A stretch of DNA of 45,752 nt from a virus. The stretch is taken from the IMG/VR virus record IMGVR_UViG_3300020207_002598, positions 1 to 45,752 of that record; one strand, given 5' to 3'. The position numbers and the translations under genes were made by a program. Under the pieces are notes generated by a model. The model searched no databases and had not been told where the DNA came from. It saw only the letters and a program-made list of their open reading frames with translations. This document shows positions 17,972-26,369 of this stretch, piece by piece; position 1 is the first letter of the stretch; each line of letters starts with the position of its first letter.

Positions 17972-18547
17972 ATGTTAATCATCACAGTCCCACATGCAAA
18001 GCAGAATCAAACAGAAAGCGTAGGGTATGATGCAGGAGCGATTGAATTCGTAGCATATCTTGAAACTTCACTCGAAAGTCGAGGCATCAAATATATTGTA
18101 CATGTAGGGGATTCTCATAGAGAACTTGTTGACCTGAATCGTCAAGAATCCTATTCAACCGATTATCACCAAGAATTACGAGCGTTGCTCAAACATGCAA
18201 CAGTACACATTGATTTACATTCATTCCCATACGTTCCAGAAGATGCATCAGATGAAGATGCGCTTACTAGTCTAGGTGATGATTTACGTTCTTGGTCTGT
18301 TCACGATGCAGTCATTTTAGAAACAGACGAAGTAAGTAGCCGAGAATTAATCAATACTATTCTCGATGAAATGGAATCACAATTTGACATGTCAGTAGTA
18401 GACAGTACAGTAGACAACTACATTACAGTAGTAGCATCAACACTGTTCAAAGTCCCTTCCGTTCTGATTGAGGTGAACGACCAAAGTGTGGAGGCATACC
18501 CATTGATGGCGTCTGCTCTCGCACAAGCCGTTGCTGATTTTGCATAA
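17972..18547 (+). CDS. N-formylglutamate amidohydrolase-like zinc hydrolase
   Basis: 191 aa. VPHA (6-9), GDSHR (46-50), DLNRQES (54-60) and DLHSFP (81-86) resemble the metal-binding and catalytic motifs of the N-formylglutamate amidohydrolase superfamily, which shares the zinc carboxypeptidase fold. In a virus it may act on a peptide or cell-envelope amide rather than formylglutamate. It begins one base after the packaging ATPase stop. Its last 101 bases overlap the 3' end of the convergent ribbon-helix-helix gene. Confidence 0.6.
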   Translation: MLIITVPHAKQNQTESVGYDAGAIEFVAYLETSLESRGIKYIVHVGDSHRELVDLNRQESYSTDYHQELRALLKHATVHIDLHSFPYVPEDASDEDALTSLGDDLRSWSVHDAVILETDEVSSRELINTILDEMESQFDMSVVDSTVDNYITVVASTLFKVPSVLIEVNDQSVEAYPLMASALAQAVADFA

Positions 18548-18698
18548 ACATATAGCCAATCATATTGATTGCATGACTACGTGATTGCCACCATCTATTC
18601 CGTATTCCCATTTCGATAAAATCAAACAGTTCTTTGTCAATCGTCACGGACACTGCGACCTTTTTGGACTGGTCTTGCTCATGCCTACGCCGCGACAT
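18447..18698 (-). CDS. Ribbon-helix-helix DNA-binding protein
   Basis: 83 aa on the minus strand. KVAVSVTIDKELFDFIEMGI followed by a second helix (SRSHAINMIGYMFMQ) is the beta-alpha-alpha pattern of CopG/MetJ-type repressors. The N-terminus is basic (MSRRRHEQDQSKK). ATG 18698 has an ATATTAA box at -31 to -25, suggesting a leaderless transcript. Placed divergently from the protamine-like gene, it may control that promoter and its own. Confidence 0.7.
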   Translation of the reverse strand: MSRRRHEQDQSKKVAVSVTIDKELFDFIEMGIRNRWWQSRSHAINMIGYMFMQNQQRLVREQTPSMGMPPHFGRSPQSERKGL

Positions 18699-18722
18699 CT
18701 AGTAACCCCACGACACACCTCG

Positions 18723-18729
18723 TTAATAT
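18723..18729 (-). promoter_or_regulatory. TATA-type box for the ribbon-helix-helix gene
   Basis: ATATTAA read on the minus strand lies 25-31 bases before ATG 18698. That is the normal archaeal TATA position if transcription starts at or near the A of the start codon. Confidence 0.5.
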
Positions 18730-18790
18730 GGTTCCTGCCAATCCATAACTTACAAGTATAGTATTGCATAGTATTCAATCACAGTATCCC

Positions 18791-18796
18791 TTATAT
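18791..18796 (+). promoter_or_regulatory. TATA-type box for the protamine-like gene
   Basis: TTATAT lies 23-28 bases before ATG 18819, in an AT-rich 120-base divergent intergenic stretch. It argues for ATG 18819 (leaderless or nearly so) rather than ATG 18801. Confidence 0.5.
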
Positions 18797-18818
18797 CTAA
18801 ATGCTTATTCGGGTAATC

Positions 18819-19865
18819 ATGGCCCTAACAGAAGTCATGCTAGTGAACCCTCCACGAAAAGGGAAAACCACACGACGCAAGAAGTCTGCACGGTCCAAAA
18901 AAGCAAATAGAGGTAATACTATGGCACGTCGAAGAACTACACGAAGAAAAACAACTGCAAAGCGACGCTCACCAGCGCGTCGCAAGACGACGACCCGTCG
19001 CCGCAAGGCGCCTGCTCGTCGTCGTAAGACCACAACCCGTCGTCGCAAGGCTAGCCCTGCACGACGCCGAACGACCCGTCGTCGCACGACCCGTCGTCGT
19101 AAGTCCCCTGCTCGCAGGAAGACTACGACCCGTCGTCGTCGCACGGCTCGTCGCAAGCCTACGACCCGTCGTCGTCGCACGACCCGTCGTCGTAAGTCCC
19201 CTGCTCGCCGCCGCAAGACTACCCGTCGTCGTAAGAGCCCTGCTCGCCGCCGCCGCACCGTCCGCCGCCGCTCAACCACTCGCCGCCGTCCAGCACGTCG
19301 TCGTAAGGCAACTTCCCGTCGCCGCACCGTCCGCCGCCGCAAGGCATCCGGAGCAGGTAAGCGCTTCAACATGAAGAACGCCTACAAGTGGGTCACCAAC
19401 CATCTCACCGCTTGGGAAACCATCGTCGCTACTGTCGGTGGTATGTTCCTTGGTGGCGCTTTGCCCGGACTTGTCCAATCTGGACTTAACAAAGTCACTG
19501 GCTACAACGCTACTTGGATGACCTCCGGTAAATACAGCCCATACCTCGCAGGTGCCGCTACTGGTGCCCTTGGTGCATTCGCGCTTTACAGCATCTTCGA
19601 TGTGAAGGCTTCAACCGCCTCCGCTGTCGCTGTTGGTGCAGTTGCTATCCAAGCCTACCGCTTGGCTGACAGCATGGGTGTCTTCAGCACCATCAAGTCC
19701 ACTCTCGGACTCGGTGGCTACCACGGTTACCTAGGTAACGCTGGTATGTACGCTGACGAAGGTCTTGACATGGGCAACGAATTCGGTGCCGCCATGACCT
19801 ACGGAACCATGGGACAACCTGATGAGATGCTCTTTGGCGGTTCCCGCCAAATGAACTTCTACTGA
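18819..19865 (+). CDS. Arginine-rich protamine-like protein with C-terminal membrane domain
   Basis: About 348 aa. Start ATG 18819 fits the TATA box; ATG 18801 and ATG 18921 (preceded by GAGGT) are alternatives. After MALTEVMLVNPPRKGK comes about 150 residues of imperfect tandem RRKTTTRRRK-type repeats (DNA 18921-19350), then a hydrophobic Gly/Ala-rich domain with two or three membrane helices (WETIVATVGGMFLGGALPG and LAGAATGALGAFALYSI), ending in an acidic/Gly tail. It should bind DNA through arginines and a membrane through the C-terminal part, condensing the genome under a virion membrane. Codons are GC3-rich (CGC, CGT, GGT, ATC) unlike most of the window, a sign of high expression. An N-terminal NPPR motif matches the NP linkers of the polyvalent proteins. 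Confidence 0.75.
   Translation: MALTEVMLVNPPRKGKTTRRKKSARSKKANRGNTMARRRTTRRKTTAKRRSPARRKTTTRRRKAPARRRKTTTRRRKASPARRRTTRRRTTRRRKSPARRKTTTRRRRTARRKPTTRRRRTTRRRKSPARRRKTTRRRKSPARRRRTVRRRSTTRRRPARRRKATSRRRTVRRRKASGAGKRFNMKNAYKWVTNHLTAWETIVATVGGMFLGGALPGLVQSGLNKVTGYNATWMTSGKYSPYLAGAATGALGAFALYSIFDVKASTASAVAVGAVAIQAYRLADSMGVFSTIKSTLGLGGYHGYLGNAGMYADEGLDMGNEFGAAMTYGTMGQPDEMLFGGSRQMNFY
18921..19350 (+). repeat. Imperfect tandem Arg/Lys/Thr-coding repeats
   Basis: Repeated CGTCGTCGCAAG, ACGACCCGTCGTCGT and CCTGCTCG blocks code for alternating RRRK, TTTRRR and SPARR units. The repeat phase varies, so it behaves as an expandable low-complexity tract inside the protamine-like gene. Confidence 0.7.
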
Positions 19866-19900
19866 AGTCCATCCCGACCATAGAAACCTCGCCTCCCTAG

Positions 19901-19930
19901 GCTGGGGATGACCTTCGGGTTGTCCCCAGC
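19901..19930 (+). terminator. UUCG-capped hairpin after the protamine-like gene
   Basis: GCTGGGGATGACC, then TTCG, then GGTTGTCCCCAGC: a 13-bp stem with two G-U pairs closed by a UUCG-type tetraloop, 35 bases after the stop. No long T-run follows, so it may stabilise the mRNA 3' end or slow readthrough into the gene at 19951 rather than end transcription outright. Confidence 0.6.
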
Positions 19931-19950
19931 CCTTCGGGGAATAAGGTAGG

Positions 19951-20256
19951 GTGTTTAGGTTGAGTATCAATAAGATTCTCTTGAGTCTGTCAGGATTACA
20001 ATTACTAATCATTGGCGGAATCGGGTACGGACTATATCGGGCCGGAAGAATGGCAGAACGCGAATACCAAGGTATTCGTGCTGATGCTAATGCGATACTT
20101 AGCGATGCACCTGAATTGGTTCAGCAAATTAGAAACATTCAACCTATGTTGAATGACCTTCAAACGATTCAACCTCAAGTCGTTGAAGTAGCAAATGATG
20201 TTGACCGAGCCTTAATCCTGCTTCAAGAAATTGAGCGTAGGGTCCCCCCATCTTAG
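19951..20256 (+). CDS. Small membrane protein with coiled-coil tail
   Basis: About 101 aa from GTG 19951 (GGTAGG just upstream); TTG 19960 is an alternative. An N-terminal membrane helix (GLQLLIIGGIGYGLYRAG) is followed by a helical, heptad-like tail (IQPMLNDLQTIQPQVVEVANDVDRA split by short turns). The layout fits a minor virion membrane protein or a spacer such as a holin-like or spike-base protein. No family recognised. Confidence 0.55.
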   Translation: MFRLSINKILLSLSGLQLLIIGGIGYGLYRAGRMAEREYQGIRADANAILSDAPELVQQIRNIQPMLNDLQTIQPQVVEVANDVDRALILLQEIERRVPPS

Positions 20257-20296
20257 TGCGGGCCAGTGTCCTCGGACACAAGCAATCCGGTAGTAG

Positions 20297-20428
20297 TTAT
20301 CTGAAGTATGCGGTCATTTTACCGCATTCAAGGCAGATGCTATTCCAGATTGTACCGTTTGCTGGATGGTCCATAAACTCGGTACAACCGCATTCGCATT
20401 CACGTTGTTTACTGATGGAGGCTATCAT
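20297..20428 (-). CDS. Tiny zinc-ribbon protein
   Basis: 43 aa on the minus strand. CECGC (11-15) and CLECG (32-36) form a two-knuckle zinc site. GAGG lies a few bases before the ATG. It is the third gene of a minus-strand set after the ribbon-helix-helix protein and another zinc ribbon. Probably a regulator or a transcription-machinery-binding peptide; short and easily missed by gene callers. Confidence 0.55.
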   Translation of the reverse strand: MIASISKQRECECGCTEFMDHPANGTIWNSICLECGKMTAYFR

Positions 20429-20460
20429 CGTCCTCAGCAGGTTTTACGAAAAGGTAGTAT

Positions 20461-20595
20461 TTAGTATGTTTCGTTAAAAGTGCCATTAATGTCCTCTATT
20501 ATACTACTTTCAGTGCATTCCGGACAAACCAAACGAACCCAATAGGTTCCTTCTCTATACACAATCAACTTGCATTTGCAAGTAGGACAATCCAT
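20461..20595 (-). CDS. Tiny zinc-ribbon protein
   Basis: 44 aa: CPTCKC (3-8) and CPEC (24-27) surround two short strands, as in TFIIB/TFIIS-type ribbons. Its ATG lies five bases after the stop of the ribbon-helix-helix gene, so the two are co-translated. Function unknown; the pairing of a repressor-like protein with zinc ribbons suggests transcription control. Confidence 0.6.
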   Translation of the reverse strand: MDCPTCKCKLIVYREGTYWVRLVCPECTESSIIEDINGTFNETY

Positions 20596-20600
20596 AGTAT

Positions 20601-20810
20601 TCACCGTAGTCCACGAGAACGAAGGTATGCATTCTTCGTATTATCCTTATCAGCAGGAACAAGTTCACCAGTAAGACGCATAACAGCACTACTACGAATA
20701 TAGTTACTAACAGTTTCACCACGCTTCTCGGCTTCTTCCTTTAGGAATTCCAATAGTTCGGGGTCAAAGCGAATAGTCACGGGTACCTTGCTTCGTTTCT
20801 GGTCACCCAT
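20601..20810 (-). CDS. Ribbon-helix-helix (CopG-type) regulator
   Basis: 69 aa from ATG 20810 (MGDQKRSK). KVPVTIRFDPELLEFLKEEA plus ETVSNYIRSSAVMRL is a clear CopG/Arc fold. An upstream in-frame ATG at 20858 adds 16 residues (MSLFGNLHNRVCPRNT) with a poor fit to the family. It is the first gene of the minus-strand trio with the two zinc ribbons and lies divergent to the capsid operon at 20975, which it may repress. Confidence 0.75.
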   Translation of the reverse strand: MGDQKRSKVPVTIRFDPELLEFLKEEAEKRGETVSNYIRSSAVMRLTGELVPADKDNTKNAYLRSRGLR

Positions 20811-20974
20811 GGTATTTCGAGGGCAAACTCGGTTATGAAGATTCCCAAACAACGACATATAGATTACAATGTCTTACACCGTATGACAAACTAATCACGT
20901 ACTTCATATAGTAGTGCTTAGTGAGGAGAATTGCCCACAACGGGCGAAACAAAACAAATAGGAAAGTGAATAAC

Positions 20975-21589
20975 ATGGAACTACGACCATATTACGACCG
21001 TCCAACGGCAATCCTTGCGGATTACCTTGCACGTATCGATACGAAAATTAAGGCAAACTACCCCCACTGGGGCTATGAGAACAAAGGCGTATGGCCAAAG
21101 GGCGAATACGGAAAAGGTGTGCTTCGCGCAGACCAATTCAGTATCCTTGGTACGTACGGGCAATGGCTAATCCCTTCTTCGGGAAGTAGCGGTAACCCAA
21201 CGTCCACTACCGTAGACACCTTCGGTTGGACACAACGTACGCTAGACTTCAAGACTTTGGAGGAGTTTTACTACCTCCTTATGGGAATCCAGTACCCGGT
21301 TACTCCTCTTTTGATTACTGAACACCAATGGCGTATCAGTGGTATCGAAACCCCAGTAATCGACCAACAGATTTTCGAAGTACTCGAAGAACCTTTCGTA
21401 TGGTACGAGGAACCCATTGTGATTGAACCCGAGAAGACCGTAGTCTGTGCCCACCGTGTCGTCGGTGGTGCCGCATCCTTCGGAAACGGTACTATCAGTG
21501 GCGCAGAAAAGTGGCGTGTCATCGGCTCCGTAGTCGGTCAGCACCACGAATTAATCCAACAGCGACAGTCCATTGGAGAGTTGTCCTGA
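20975..21589 (+). CDS. Probable virion structural protein
   Basis: 204 aa from ATG 20975, preceded by AGGAAAGTGA. A GTG at 20921 in frame is possible but gives a basic tail unlike the rest. No membrane helix; rich in Trp, Tyr and Pro with short strands (GVWPKGEYGKGV, FGWTQRTLDFKTLEEFYY), suggesting a beta-sandwich. Codons are biased to C-ending forms like the next gene, a mark of strong expression. First gene of a five-gene run of virion-like genes; a major or minor capsid or vertex protein is likely. Confidence 0.55.
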   Translation: MELRPYYDRPTAILADYLARIDTKIKANYPHWGYENKGVWPKGEYGKGVLRADQFSILGTYGQWLIPSSGSSGNPTSTTVDTFGWTQRTLDFKTLEEFYYLLMGIQYPVTPLLITEHQWRISGIETPVIDQQIFEVLEEPFVWYEEPIVIEPEKTVVCAHRVVGGAASFGNGTISGAEKWRVIGSVVGQHHELIQQRQSIGELS

Positions 21590-21590
21590 T

Positions 21591-21604
21591 ACCCTTTGGG
21601 GTAC
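21591..21604 (+). promoter_or_regulatory. Small hairpin between two virion genes
   Basis: TACCC-TTTG-GGGTA directly after the stop of the 204-aa gene and before the GGAGGA ribosome site of the next. It may set the ratio of the two products. Confidence 0.35.
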
Positions 21605-21623
21605 TCAGTAGGAGGAATCAAGT

Positions 21624-22553
21624 ATGTCAGGAATTGGCGGACTAGATGTATCTTACGGGGCTCGTCATCAAATCGTTCGTACCAACGTTGCAGTCGTCCA
21701 GACTGTTACAACGGCACCAACTGAGGCTCAAATGAAGTCCATTGCGGACCTTCTTGACCAAGGCCTCAGCCACACGATGCTAGCCCCCGACTTCGTGGTT
21801 GCAATGAGCGCGGCTGACACGCCTTCGCTCGCTACCACGGCTTTCCAAGTCGACACCACCGGCAACGGTAGCGTCGACTCGACCTTCGTCGCAAAGGGCG
21901 GACTTCTCCGTGATGCTCGGCAAACCCCGCTTGCCCGTGGTTCATCCACTGGTGCTAGCGCAGAATTGCCTGCAATCGGAACCACCTTGAGCGACCAAGC
22001 CGCAACCGCAACTGCACTTGCTACTGTTCAATCGGGCAACCTCGTCCTTGAGGCTGTCTTGAACGTTGGTGCGGCTCTCCTCAGCGGCACTGTTGGAACT
22101 GCTACCTCCGGTATCAGCGCCTTCAACGTCGGTGAAGAAAACTCCGGAGGTACAACTGCTTCCGGTGCCGCAAACGACGCCGCCCTCATCGGTGAATTGA
22201 CCCTTGGTGCTACCAGTGCATCCGGTGTTTACAGTGCCGCTCTTGCTAGCGCTGTCAGCCAGATGGACGACTCCGACGACTACAAAGTCGCCGGACACCC
22301 AGAAGGTCAAGTCGGATTGCTCAACCTTGGACCAATCGCTAACGCTATGCTCGACGATGTTACTGCTGTCAACATCGGCGGAAACCTTGCAACGGTTCTC
22401 AGCAACCATGCAACTTCCGGCCGTGCCCAAGCAGGCAGTACCACCAGCAACGCCGCTACCTTCACCAACTTGCTCAGTGCAACCAGCACCGCAAGCACGA
22501 TTGGTGGTGCTACCGGTATCATTTCGGCAATCAGCATTGCGAAGGTTCTCTGA
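21624..22553 (+). CDS. Candidate major capsid protein
   Basis: 309 aa rich in Ala, Ser, Thr, Gly, with a strong GGAGG site eight bases before ATG. Codon choice is the most biased of the window (GCC, ACC, AAC, GGT, CTC), as for the protamine-like gene, so it is probably the most abundant product. Alternating short hydrophobic and polar segments with several Gly/Ala helices (VLEAVLNVGAALLSG, IIGGATGIISAISIAKVL-like ends) could be membrane-associated or buried helices. It lies between other virion genes and ends before a highly structured spacer. No capsid fold can be assigned by eye. Confidence 0.5.
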   Translation: MSGIGGLDVSYGARHQIVRTNVAVVQTVTTAPTEAQMKSIADLLDQGLSHTMLAPDFVVAMSAADTPSLATTAFQVDTTGNGSVDSTFVAKGGLLRDARQTPLARGSSTGASAELPAIGTTLSDQAATATALATVQSGNLVLEAVLNVGAALLSGTVGTATSGISAFNVGEENSGGTTASGAANDAALIGELTLGATSASGVYSAALASAVSQMDDSDDYKVAGHPEGQVGLLNLGPIANAMLDDVTAVNIGGNLATVLSNHATSGRAQAGSTTSNAATFTNLLSATSTASTIGGATGIISAISIAKVL

Positions 22554-22560
22554 GCCTAGC

Positions 22561-22680
22561 AGTAGTCGGGAATCGACTCTCCACTGGGGGGTCGGCCTAC
22601 TTACCTAGCGTAAGCAAGGTCGGCCCCCACACGGGGGAGAGGTCTATCGATTATCGGTAGCGTTAATACCGACTACCGCA
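22561..22680 (+). ncRNA. Structured spacer after the candidate capsid gene
   Basis: Several nested complementary blocks: GTCG/CGAC; CTCTCC with GGAGAG; GGGGG with CCCCC; CTTAC-CTAGC-GTAAG; CGGTA with TACCG. The GTCGGCC block also occurs twice. Such dense pairing after a highly expressed gene suggests a stabilising 3' end, a terminator-like element or a processing site. Confidence 0.45.
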
Positions 22681-22731
22681 TGGGAGCAAACAGTACGAAC
22701 CCAGTACAGATAGAAATAAGGGATGAGTATT

Positions 22732-23730
22732 ATGGCAAACACAAATCAAGGAACAAGAGCAGGACAAGTCTTCGGACGATTAAATGGCGACGGGTTCGCC
22801 GGGAACGATTGGGAAAATGTGGTTCTAAAACCGGGCTACATTATCAAAATTCGTGACCGATTCGCACTCGTTGAAGCAGTGGAAGGACTAAGCATTGACC
22901 TTTACTTCAATGACGCCATCACGGTGTCAGGTACAGGTGCAGATGACGCTACATTGAATACAAGCATCGCAACAGATGAAACCCGTAAAGCCGCGGCTTA
23001 CGGTGCTGAATCTATGGGTGCGCTTATCGGTGTTAATCAAGCGGCTTCTAAGTCGTATCGAAGCACGGTTCTTTCACCAGACTATGATAGCGGATATACG
23101 GTATTCAATGACCTTGAACCATTCAAGGGCCACTTGTACCACCTGTGTCCTTCACTACCGGCACAACCCAAGTTTATGGGTCAAGCAGGGGACATGATTA
23201 CCCGTGACGGTGTACTACCAAGTGCAAGTACAACCGGAACTGGTATTCCAATCGGTTTCCCCGGTGCGGCAGATGGTCTTACCAGTAGTAAAGTACCAAC
23301 ATCATTTACACCAGTCGGTTCAGTATCACCAAAACTGTACGTCAAGCACCCTGCGGGTGTGCCGAAATTCGTACTTGACGAAAGTCCGGAGTCGGAATCC
23401 GGTAGTACCGCAAGCGGTAGCCTACTTGGATTGTCTGGATTCATCGATGCACAAATCAGCCCGGTGGAAGACCCAGACTGGTCCTACTCCATGTGGATTG
23501 AACACGGCGAAAACAACCTTCCGGCCTTCCGCGCAGTCGTCGACTGTGAAGAATACATCCTCGATGGACGTGTCCGTTTGCAAGGATGGAAGTATCGCAT
23601 CGTGGAACTGACCATGTCGCAACTTCGTACAATCCGTGAACGTAGCGGTGGACGCCTTGTCTTCAAGGTTATCAACCCTGCTGGACTACCTACTGCCGGT
23701 ACAATGTTGAGCGAATACTTTCCTCAATGA
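22732..23730 (+). CDS. Probable virion protein
   Basis: About 332 aa; ATG 22732 (MANTNQG) is preferred, ATG 22723 is nine bases earlier inside the GGGATGAG ribosome site. Beta-rich with a Ser/Gly linker (ESPESESGSTASGS, near residue 225). No membrane helix. It follows the candidate capsid gene and precedes the spike-like gene by about 20 bases with a GGTGATGTG site. Likely a capsid-associated, vertex or base protein. Confidence 0.5.
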   Translation: MANTNQGTRAGQVFGRLNGDGFAGNDWENVVLKPGYIIKIRDRFALVEAVEGLSIDLYFNDAITVSGTGADDATLNTSIATDETRKAAAYGAESMGALIGVNQAASKSYRSTVLSPDYDSGYTVFNDLEPFKGHLYHLCPSLPAQPKFMGQAGDMITRDGVLPSASTTGTGIPIGFPGAADGLTSSKVPTSFTPVGSVSPKLYVKHPAGVPKFVLDESPESESGSTASGSLLGLSGFIDAQISPVEDPDWSYSMWIEHGENNLPAFRAVVDCEEYILDGRVRLQGWKYRIVELTMSQLRTIRERSGGRLVFKVINPAGLPTAGTMLSEYFPQ

Positions 23731-23750
23731 TTAGACCGGTGGTGATGTGA

Positions 23751-25772
23751 ATGGCAGAAGGCGAACCAACACGAGTAATCGCGAGTAATATCGCGGATAA
23801 CGCACCGTATACGAAGACTAGAGCAGACGAGCGCTTCATTAGCACCCGTCAAGAAAACCTCGTCCTCGATTCTGGTGCGGAGTATGTGGTCCTTGACGAA
23901 ATGGAATCGGGTGAACTTCAGTCGGTTCGTGTAGTCGTGGATAACCCATACGTCCAAGTGTTGCTCCAATTGGATGAGTACCGCAACAAAGACCCCGATG
24001 GGGAATCTGCGGCGGAAATCATTTACAACGGTAACAGCGATACCGCCAACCGTGGCTTCAAGGTCATGGATGGTCAAGGTTCTGGTAAAGGATACGTAAT
24101 GGAATACCGGCCAGATGTGCCGGAGTCATACAAAGGTCGCGTACGTCTGGTTATCCGCAACCAAATCAAGCCAAGTGCCAGTGTCTATGGAATGGGTTTG
24201 TCCTATACTAGCCGTGGTTCACTTGCGAACCCTGCGGTGCCTGCTCACATGGCCGGTGGAACATTCAGCCATCCCGCGCTTCGTTCAGCCGACCTTGCGC
24301 AGATTGCTCAAATCATGACGAAGCCCGTTGGTGTTGAAGGATACTCGTCGAACCAAGTTTTCAACGAAGCAATCATCTTCAGCGACAATCCAATTGGTTC
24401 TGACCATCCGTATCAAGGAATCGCCGGTAAACCTACCTTCACGAAGGACGTCACTTCAGAAAACATCTTTGAAATTGCATCATTTATCTCCGGCGCTCAT
24501 AATCAATCAGTTATGGAAGGAGTACATGGCCATTATCGCCTTGTAGTACTTGACGAACCTGACGCATTCCCCGGAACGTCGAATTCTCCAAGTACAATGA
24601 AAATCATGATTGAATTCCGAGCGTCTTGGTCTGGAAATGCTACTGCAAATGCTACTACAATGAATTCAGGTTTGGCTTCTGTACCATGGCATGTGAAATC
24701 CACAGTACGCACAACGGACCTCCAATCAAAGGGACCATTCAACGATACTTACCCCGGTACAGATACATACACTCCATTTACAGGTGGAACATCACTAACA
24801 GGAGCAACACTACCATCAGCAGAAACTTGGATTGGTAAGCGCATGTTCTTCCGCCGTGGAGGTACAGTGTATTTCCCCGGTGTCATCAAGAGCATTACAA
24901 AGGCAATACCGGCACTTGCAGGGTTGAAACTTACGACAGGTAGCAATGACTTCACCATTCATGATAGCGCCGATGGTAGCACAGACCTTGGATTGGGATA
25001 CAATCTAGACACAGATTTCGATGCCTCAACAAATGATGCTCCCGTAAAGACTGGACTTTACACAACTGGTTCAGGGGCGGCACAACTCCCCTATGCAGTT
25101 TGCAACTACTTCCCCGGCTGGACAGATGCAATTCAAACTGAGTTGTCCGGCACTATTGACACAGTTACTGGTAGTGGAACCGATGCTGACCCTTGGACCG
25201 CACAAGTAACAGTAGCAAGTACAGCAGGACTAGTAGCAGGAATGTGTATTGTTCAACAAACAGCAGGTACAGGAACGTTCTGGGGCACTGCAAAACCATG
25301 GAGCCTCCTCATTACAAGTGTTGACGATGCAACCACGTTTACATTCAAGTCCGTTGCAGATACTGGAACAACAATTCCAGTAGCAGGGACTGTAACAGAC
25401 TTTGACGTCGGGCTTAACTCCGGACTTCCCCGTACTGCTAACAGTGGCCATCGGTTAGAGCAACACAATGACTCCGACTACAAATTCCTTGCAGGTACAC
25501 CGTGGACCTACATCATCGAGTTTGAACCCGGTGTTACCAATTCCCCAATCGACTTCGGAGCAATACCAGAAGCATCAGACTTGCCCGGTGCAGATGGGTA
25601 TGCAAGTTTTTCTGTACCATACCATTCCACAGGCGGTTTCAGCGACGGCGTTTCACCTGCTACGGACGAGAACTGTTGGGGATATGTTACGTCACAAGCA
25701 GACGATAACCCCCATGTATTGATAAAGGAGATTGAAGTCAAGCGAGCAAAGAAGGTGTCCTTCGACGGGTGA
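23751..25772 (+). CDS. Large beta-rich virion/spike protein
   Basis: 673 aa starting MAEGEPTRV at ATG 23751, behind GGTGGTGATG. The C-terminal half is Thr/Gly/Ser-rich with many short strands (SGTIDTVTGSGTDADPW, FTGGTSLTGATLPSAETW), typical of receptor-binding spikes or fibres. The N-terminal 200 residues have a compact jelly-roll-like pattern (EYVVLDEMESGELQSVRV). It sits between the capsid-like and small membrane-protein genes. Host attachment is the likely job. Confidence 0.55.
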   Translation: MAEGEPTRVIASNIADNAPYTKTRADERFISTRQENLVLDSGAEYVVLDEMESGELQSVRVVVDNPYVQVLLQLDEYRNKDPDGESAAEIIYNGNSDTANRGFKVMDGQGSGKGYVMEYRPDVPESYKGRVRLVIRNQIKPSASVYGMGLSYTSRGSLANPAVPAHMAGGTFSHPALRSADLAQIAQIMTKPVGVEGYSSNQVFNEAIIFSDNPIGSDHPYQGIAGKPTFTKDVTSENIFEIASFISGAHNQSVMEGVHGHYRLVVLDEPDAFPGTSNSPSTMKIMIEFRASWSGNATANATTMNSGLASVPWHVKSTVRTTDLQSKGPFNDTYPGTDTYTPFTGGTSLTGATLPSAETWIGKRMFFRRGGTVYFPGVIKSITKAIPALAGLKLTTGSNDFTIHDSADGSTDLGLGYNLDTDFDASTNDAPVKTGLYTTGSGAAQLPYAVCNYFPGWTDAIQTELSGTIDTVTGSGTDADPWTAQVTVASTAGLVAGMCIVQQTAGTGTFWGTAKPWSLLITSVDDATTFTFKSVADTGTTIPVAGTVTDFDVGLNSGLPRTANSGHRLEQHNDSDYKFLAGTPWTYIIEFEPGVTNSPIDFGAIPEASDLPGADGYASFSVPYHSTGGFSDGVSPATDENCWGYVTSQADDNPHVLIKEIEVKRAKKVSFDG

Positions 25773-25777
25773 TTAGT

Positions 25778-26368
25778 ATGGTATTTGGTGTAACAGAAGA
25801 AGAACGGTATGTTCCAAGAAAGATGTTCAAGAACGGTATTCTTGACTTTGCACATCGACGGCCTATCATTGCTTTCTTTGTAGTACCGATTCTTATTGAC
25901 GGTGTTGCTAAGGTATTCCAAGGCGGATTCCGTACTGTACGCTATGGCGATTACAAACTCGGTTCCGTTGCCGTAATGTCCGATGAGGAAGAAAACACTG
26001 CACTTTACGGTGGGGCTTCCCAAGACTACGACCTGTTTGGCTCCCTTACTAACAAGAACACCACTATCGGTGTCCCAGACCCAAACAGTGGTATCTTGAA
26101 AGGCGAGTTCTATCGGGACACTTCCCATCTTACTCCTGTTTCTCGTATTGGTGCTAATGGTGGGTCTGACCTTTACAGGGATACTCGTCATCGCACCCGT
26201 GCAAATTACAAACCCTATACTCCATCTGAATCCGGCTTTATTAGCCGTTCTACCGGGTCACGTCTTTCAGACGGCGCCATCAGTGGAAACAAAAAAGCCG
26301 ACCAGAACCTCGTTGACCTTGTAGGCACAGGTTTGTTTGCCGGACTTAGCGGAGCAAGGAGGCTATAA
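25778..26368 (+). CDS. Membrane-associated virion protein, unknown
   Basis: 196 aa from ATG 25778 (MVFGVTEEE) with GGGTGAT upstream. A GTG at 25769 is less likely. One hydrophobic segment (RPIIAFFVVPILIDGVAKVF, near residue 30) is followed by a polar Ser/Gly/Arg-rich tail. The stop lies one base before the next start. Belongs to the run of small membrane proteins behind the spike gene. Confidence 0.5.
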   Translation: MVFGVTEEERYVPRKMFKNGILDFAHRRPIIAFFVVPILIDGVAKVFQGGFRTVRYGDYKLGSVAVMSDEEENTALYGGASQDYDLFGSLTNKNTTIGVPDPNSGILKGEFYRDTSHLTPVSRIGANGGSDLYRDTRHRTRANYKPYTPSESGFISRSTGSRLSDGAISGNKKADQNLVDLVGTGLFAGLSGARRL

Positions 26369-26369
26369 A

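Noticed and set aside
18797-19372. Minus-strand 191-aa Arg-rich open frame opposite the protamine-like gene
   Set aside because: It is a mirror of CGT/CGC-rich repeats on the plus strand; the plus gene has promoter, membrane domain and 3' hairpin.
20256-20477. Plus-strand 73-aa frame
   Set aside because: The minus strand here holds two zinc-ribbon genes with Cys pairs and operon spacing; the plus frame has none.
25508-26191. Minus-strand 227-aa frame
   Set aside because: Opposite the spike gene end and the next membrane-protein gene; no start signal and no recognisable domain.
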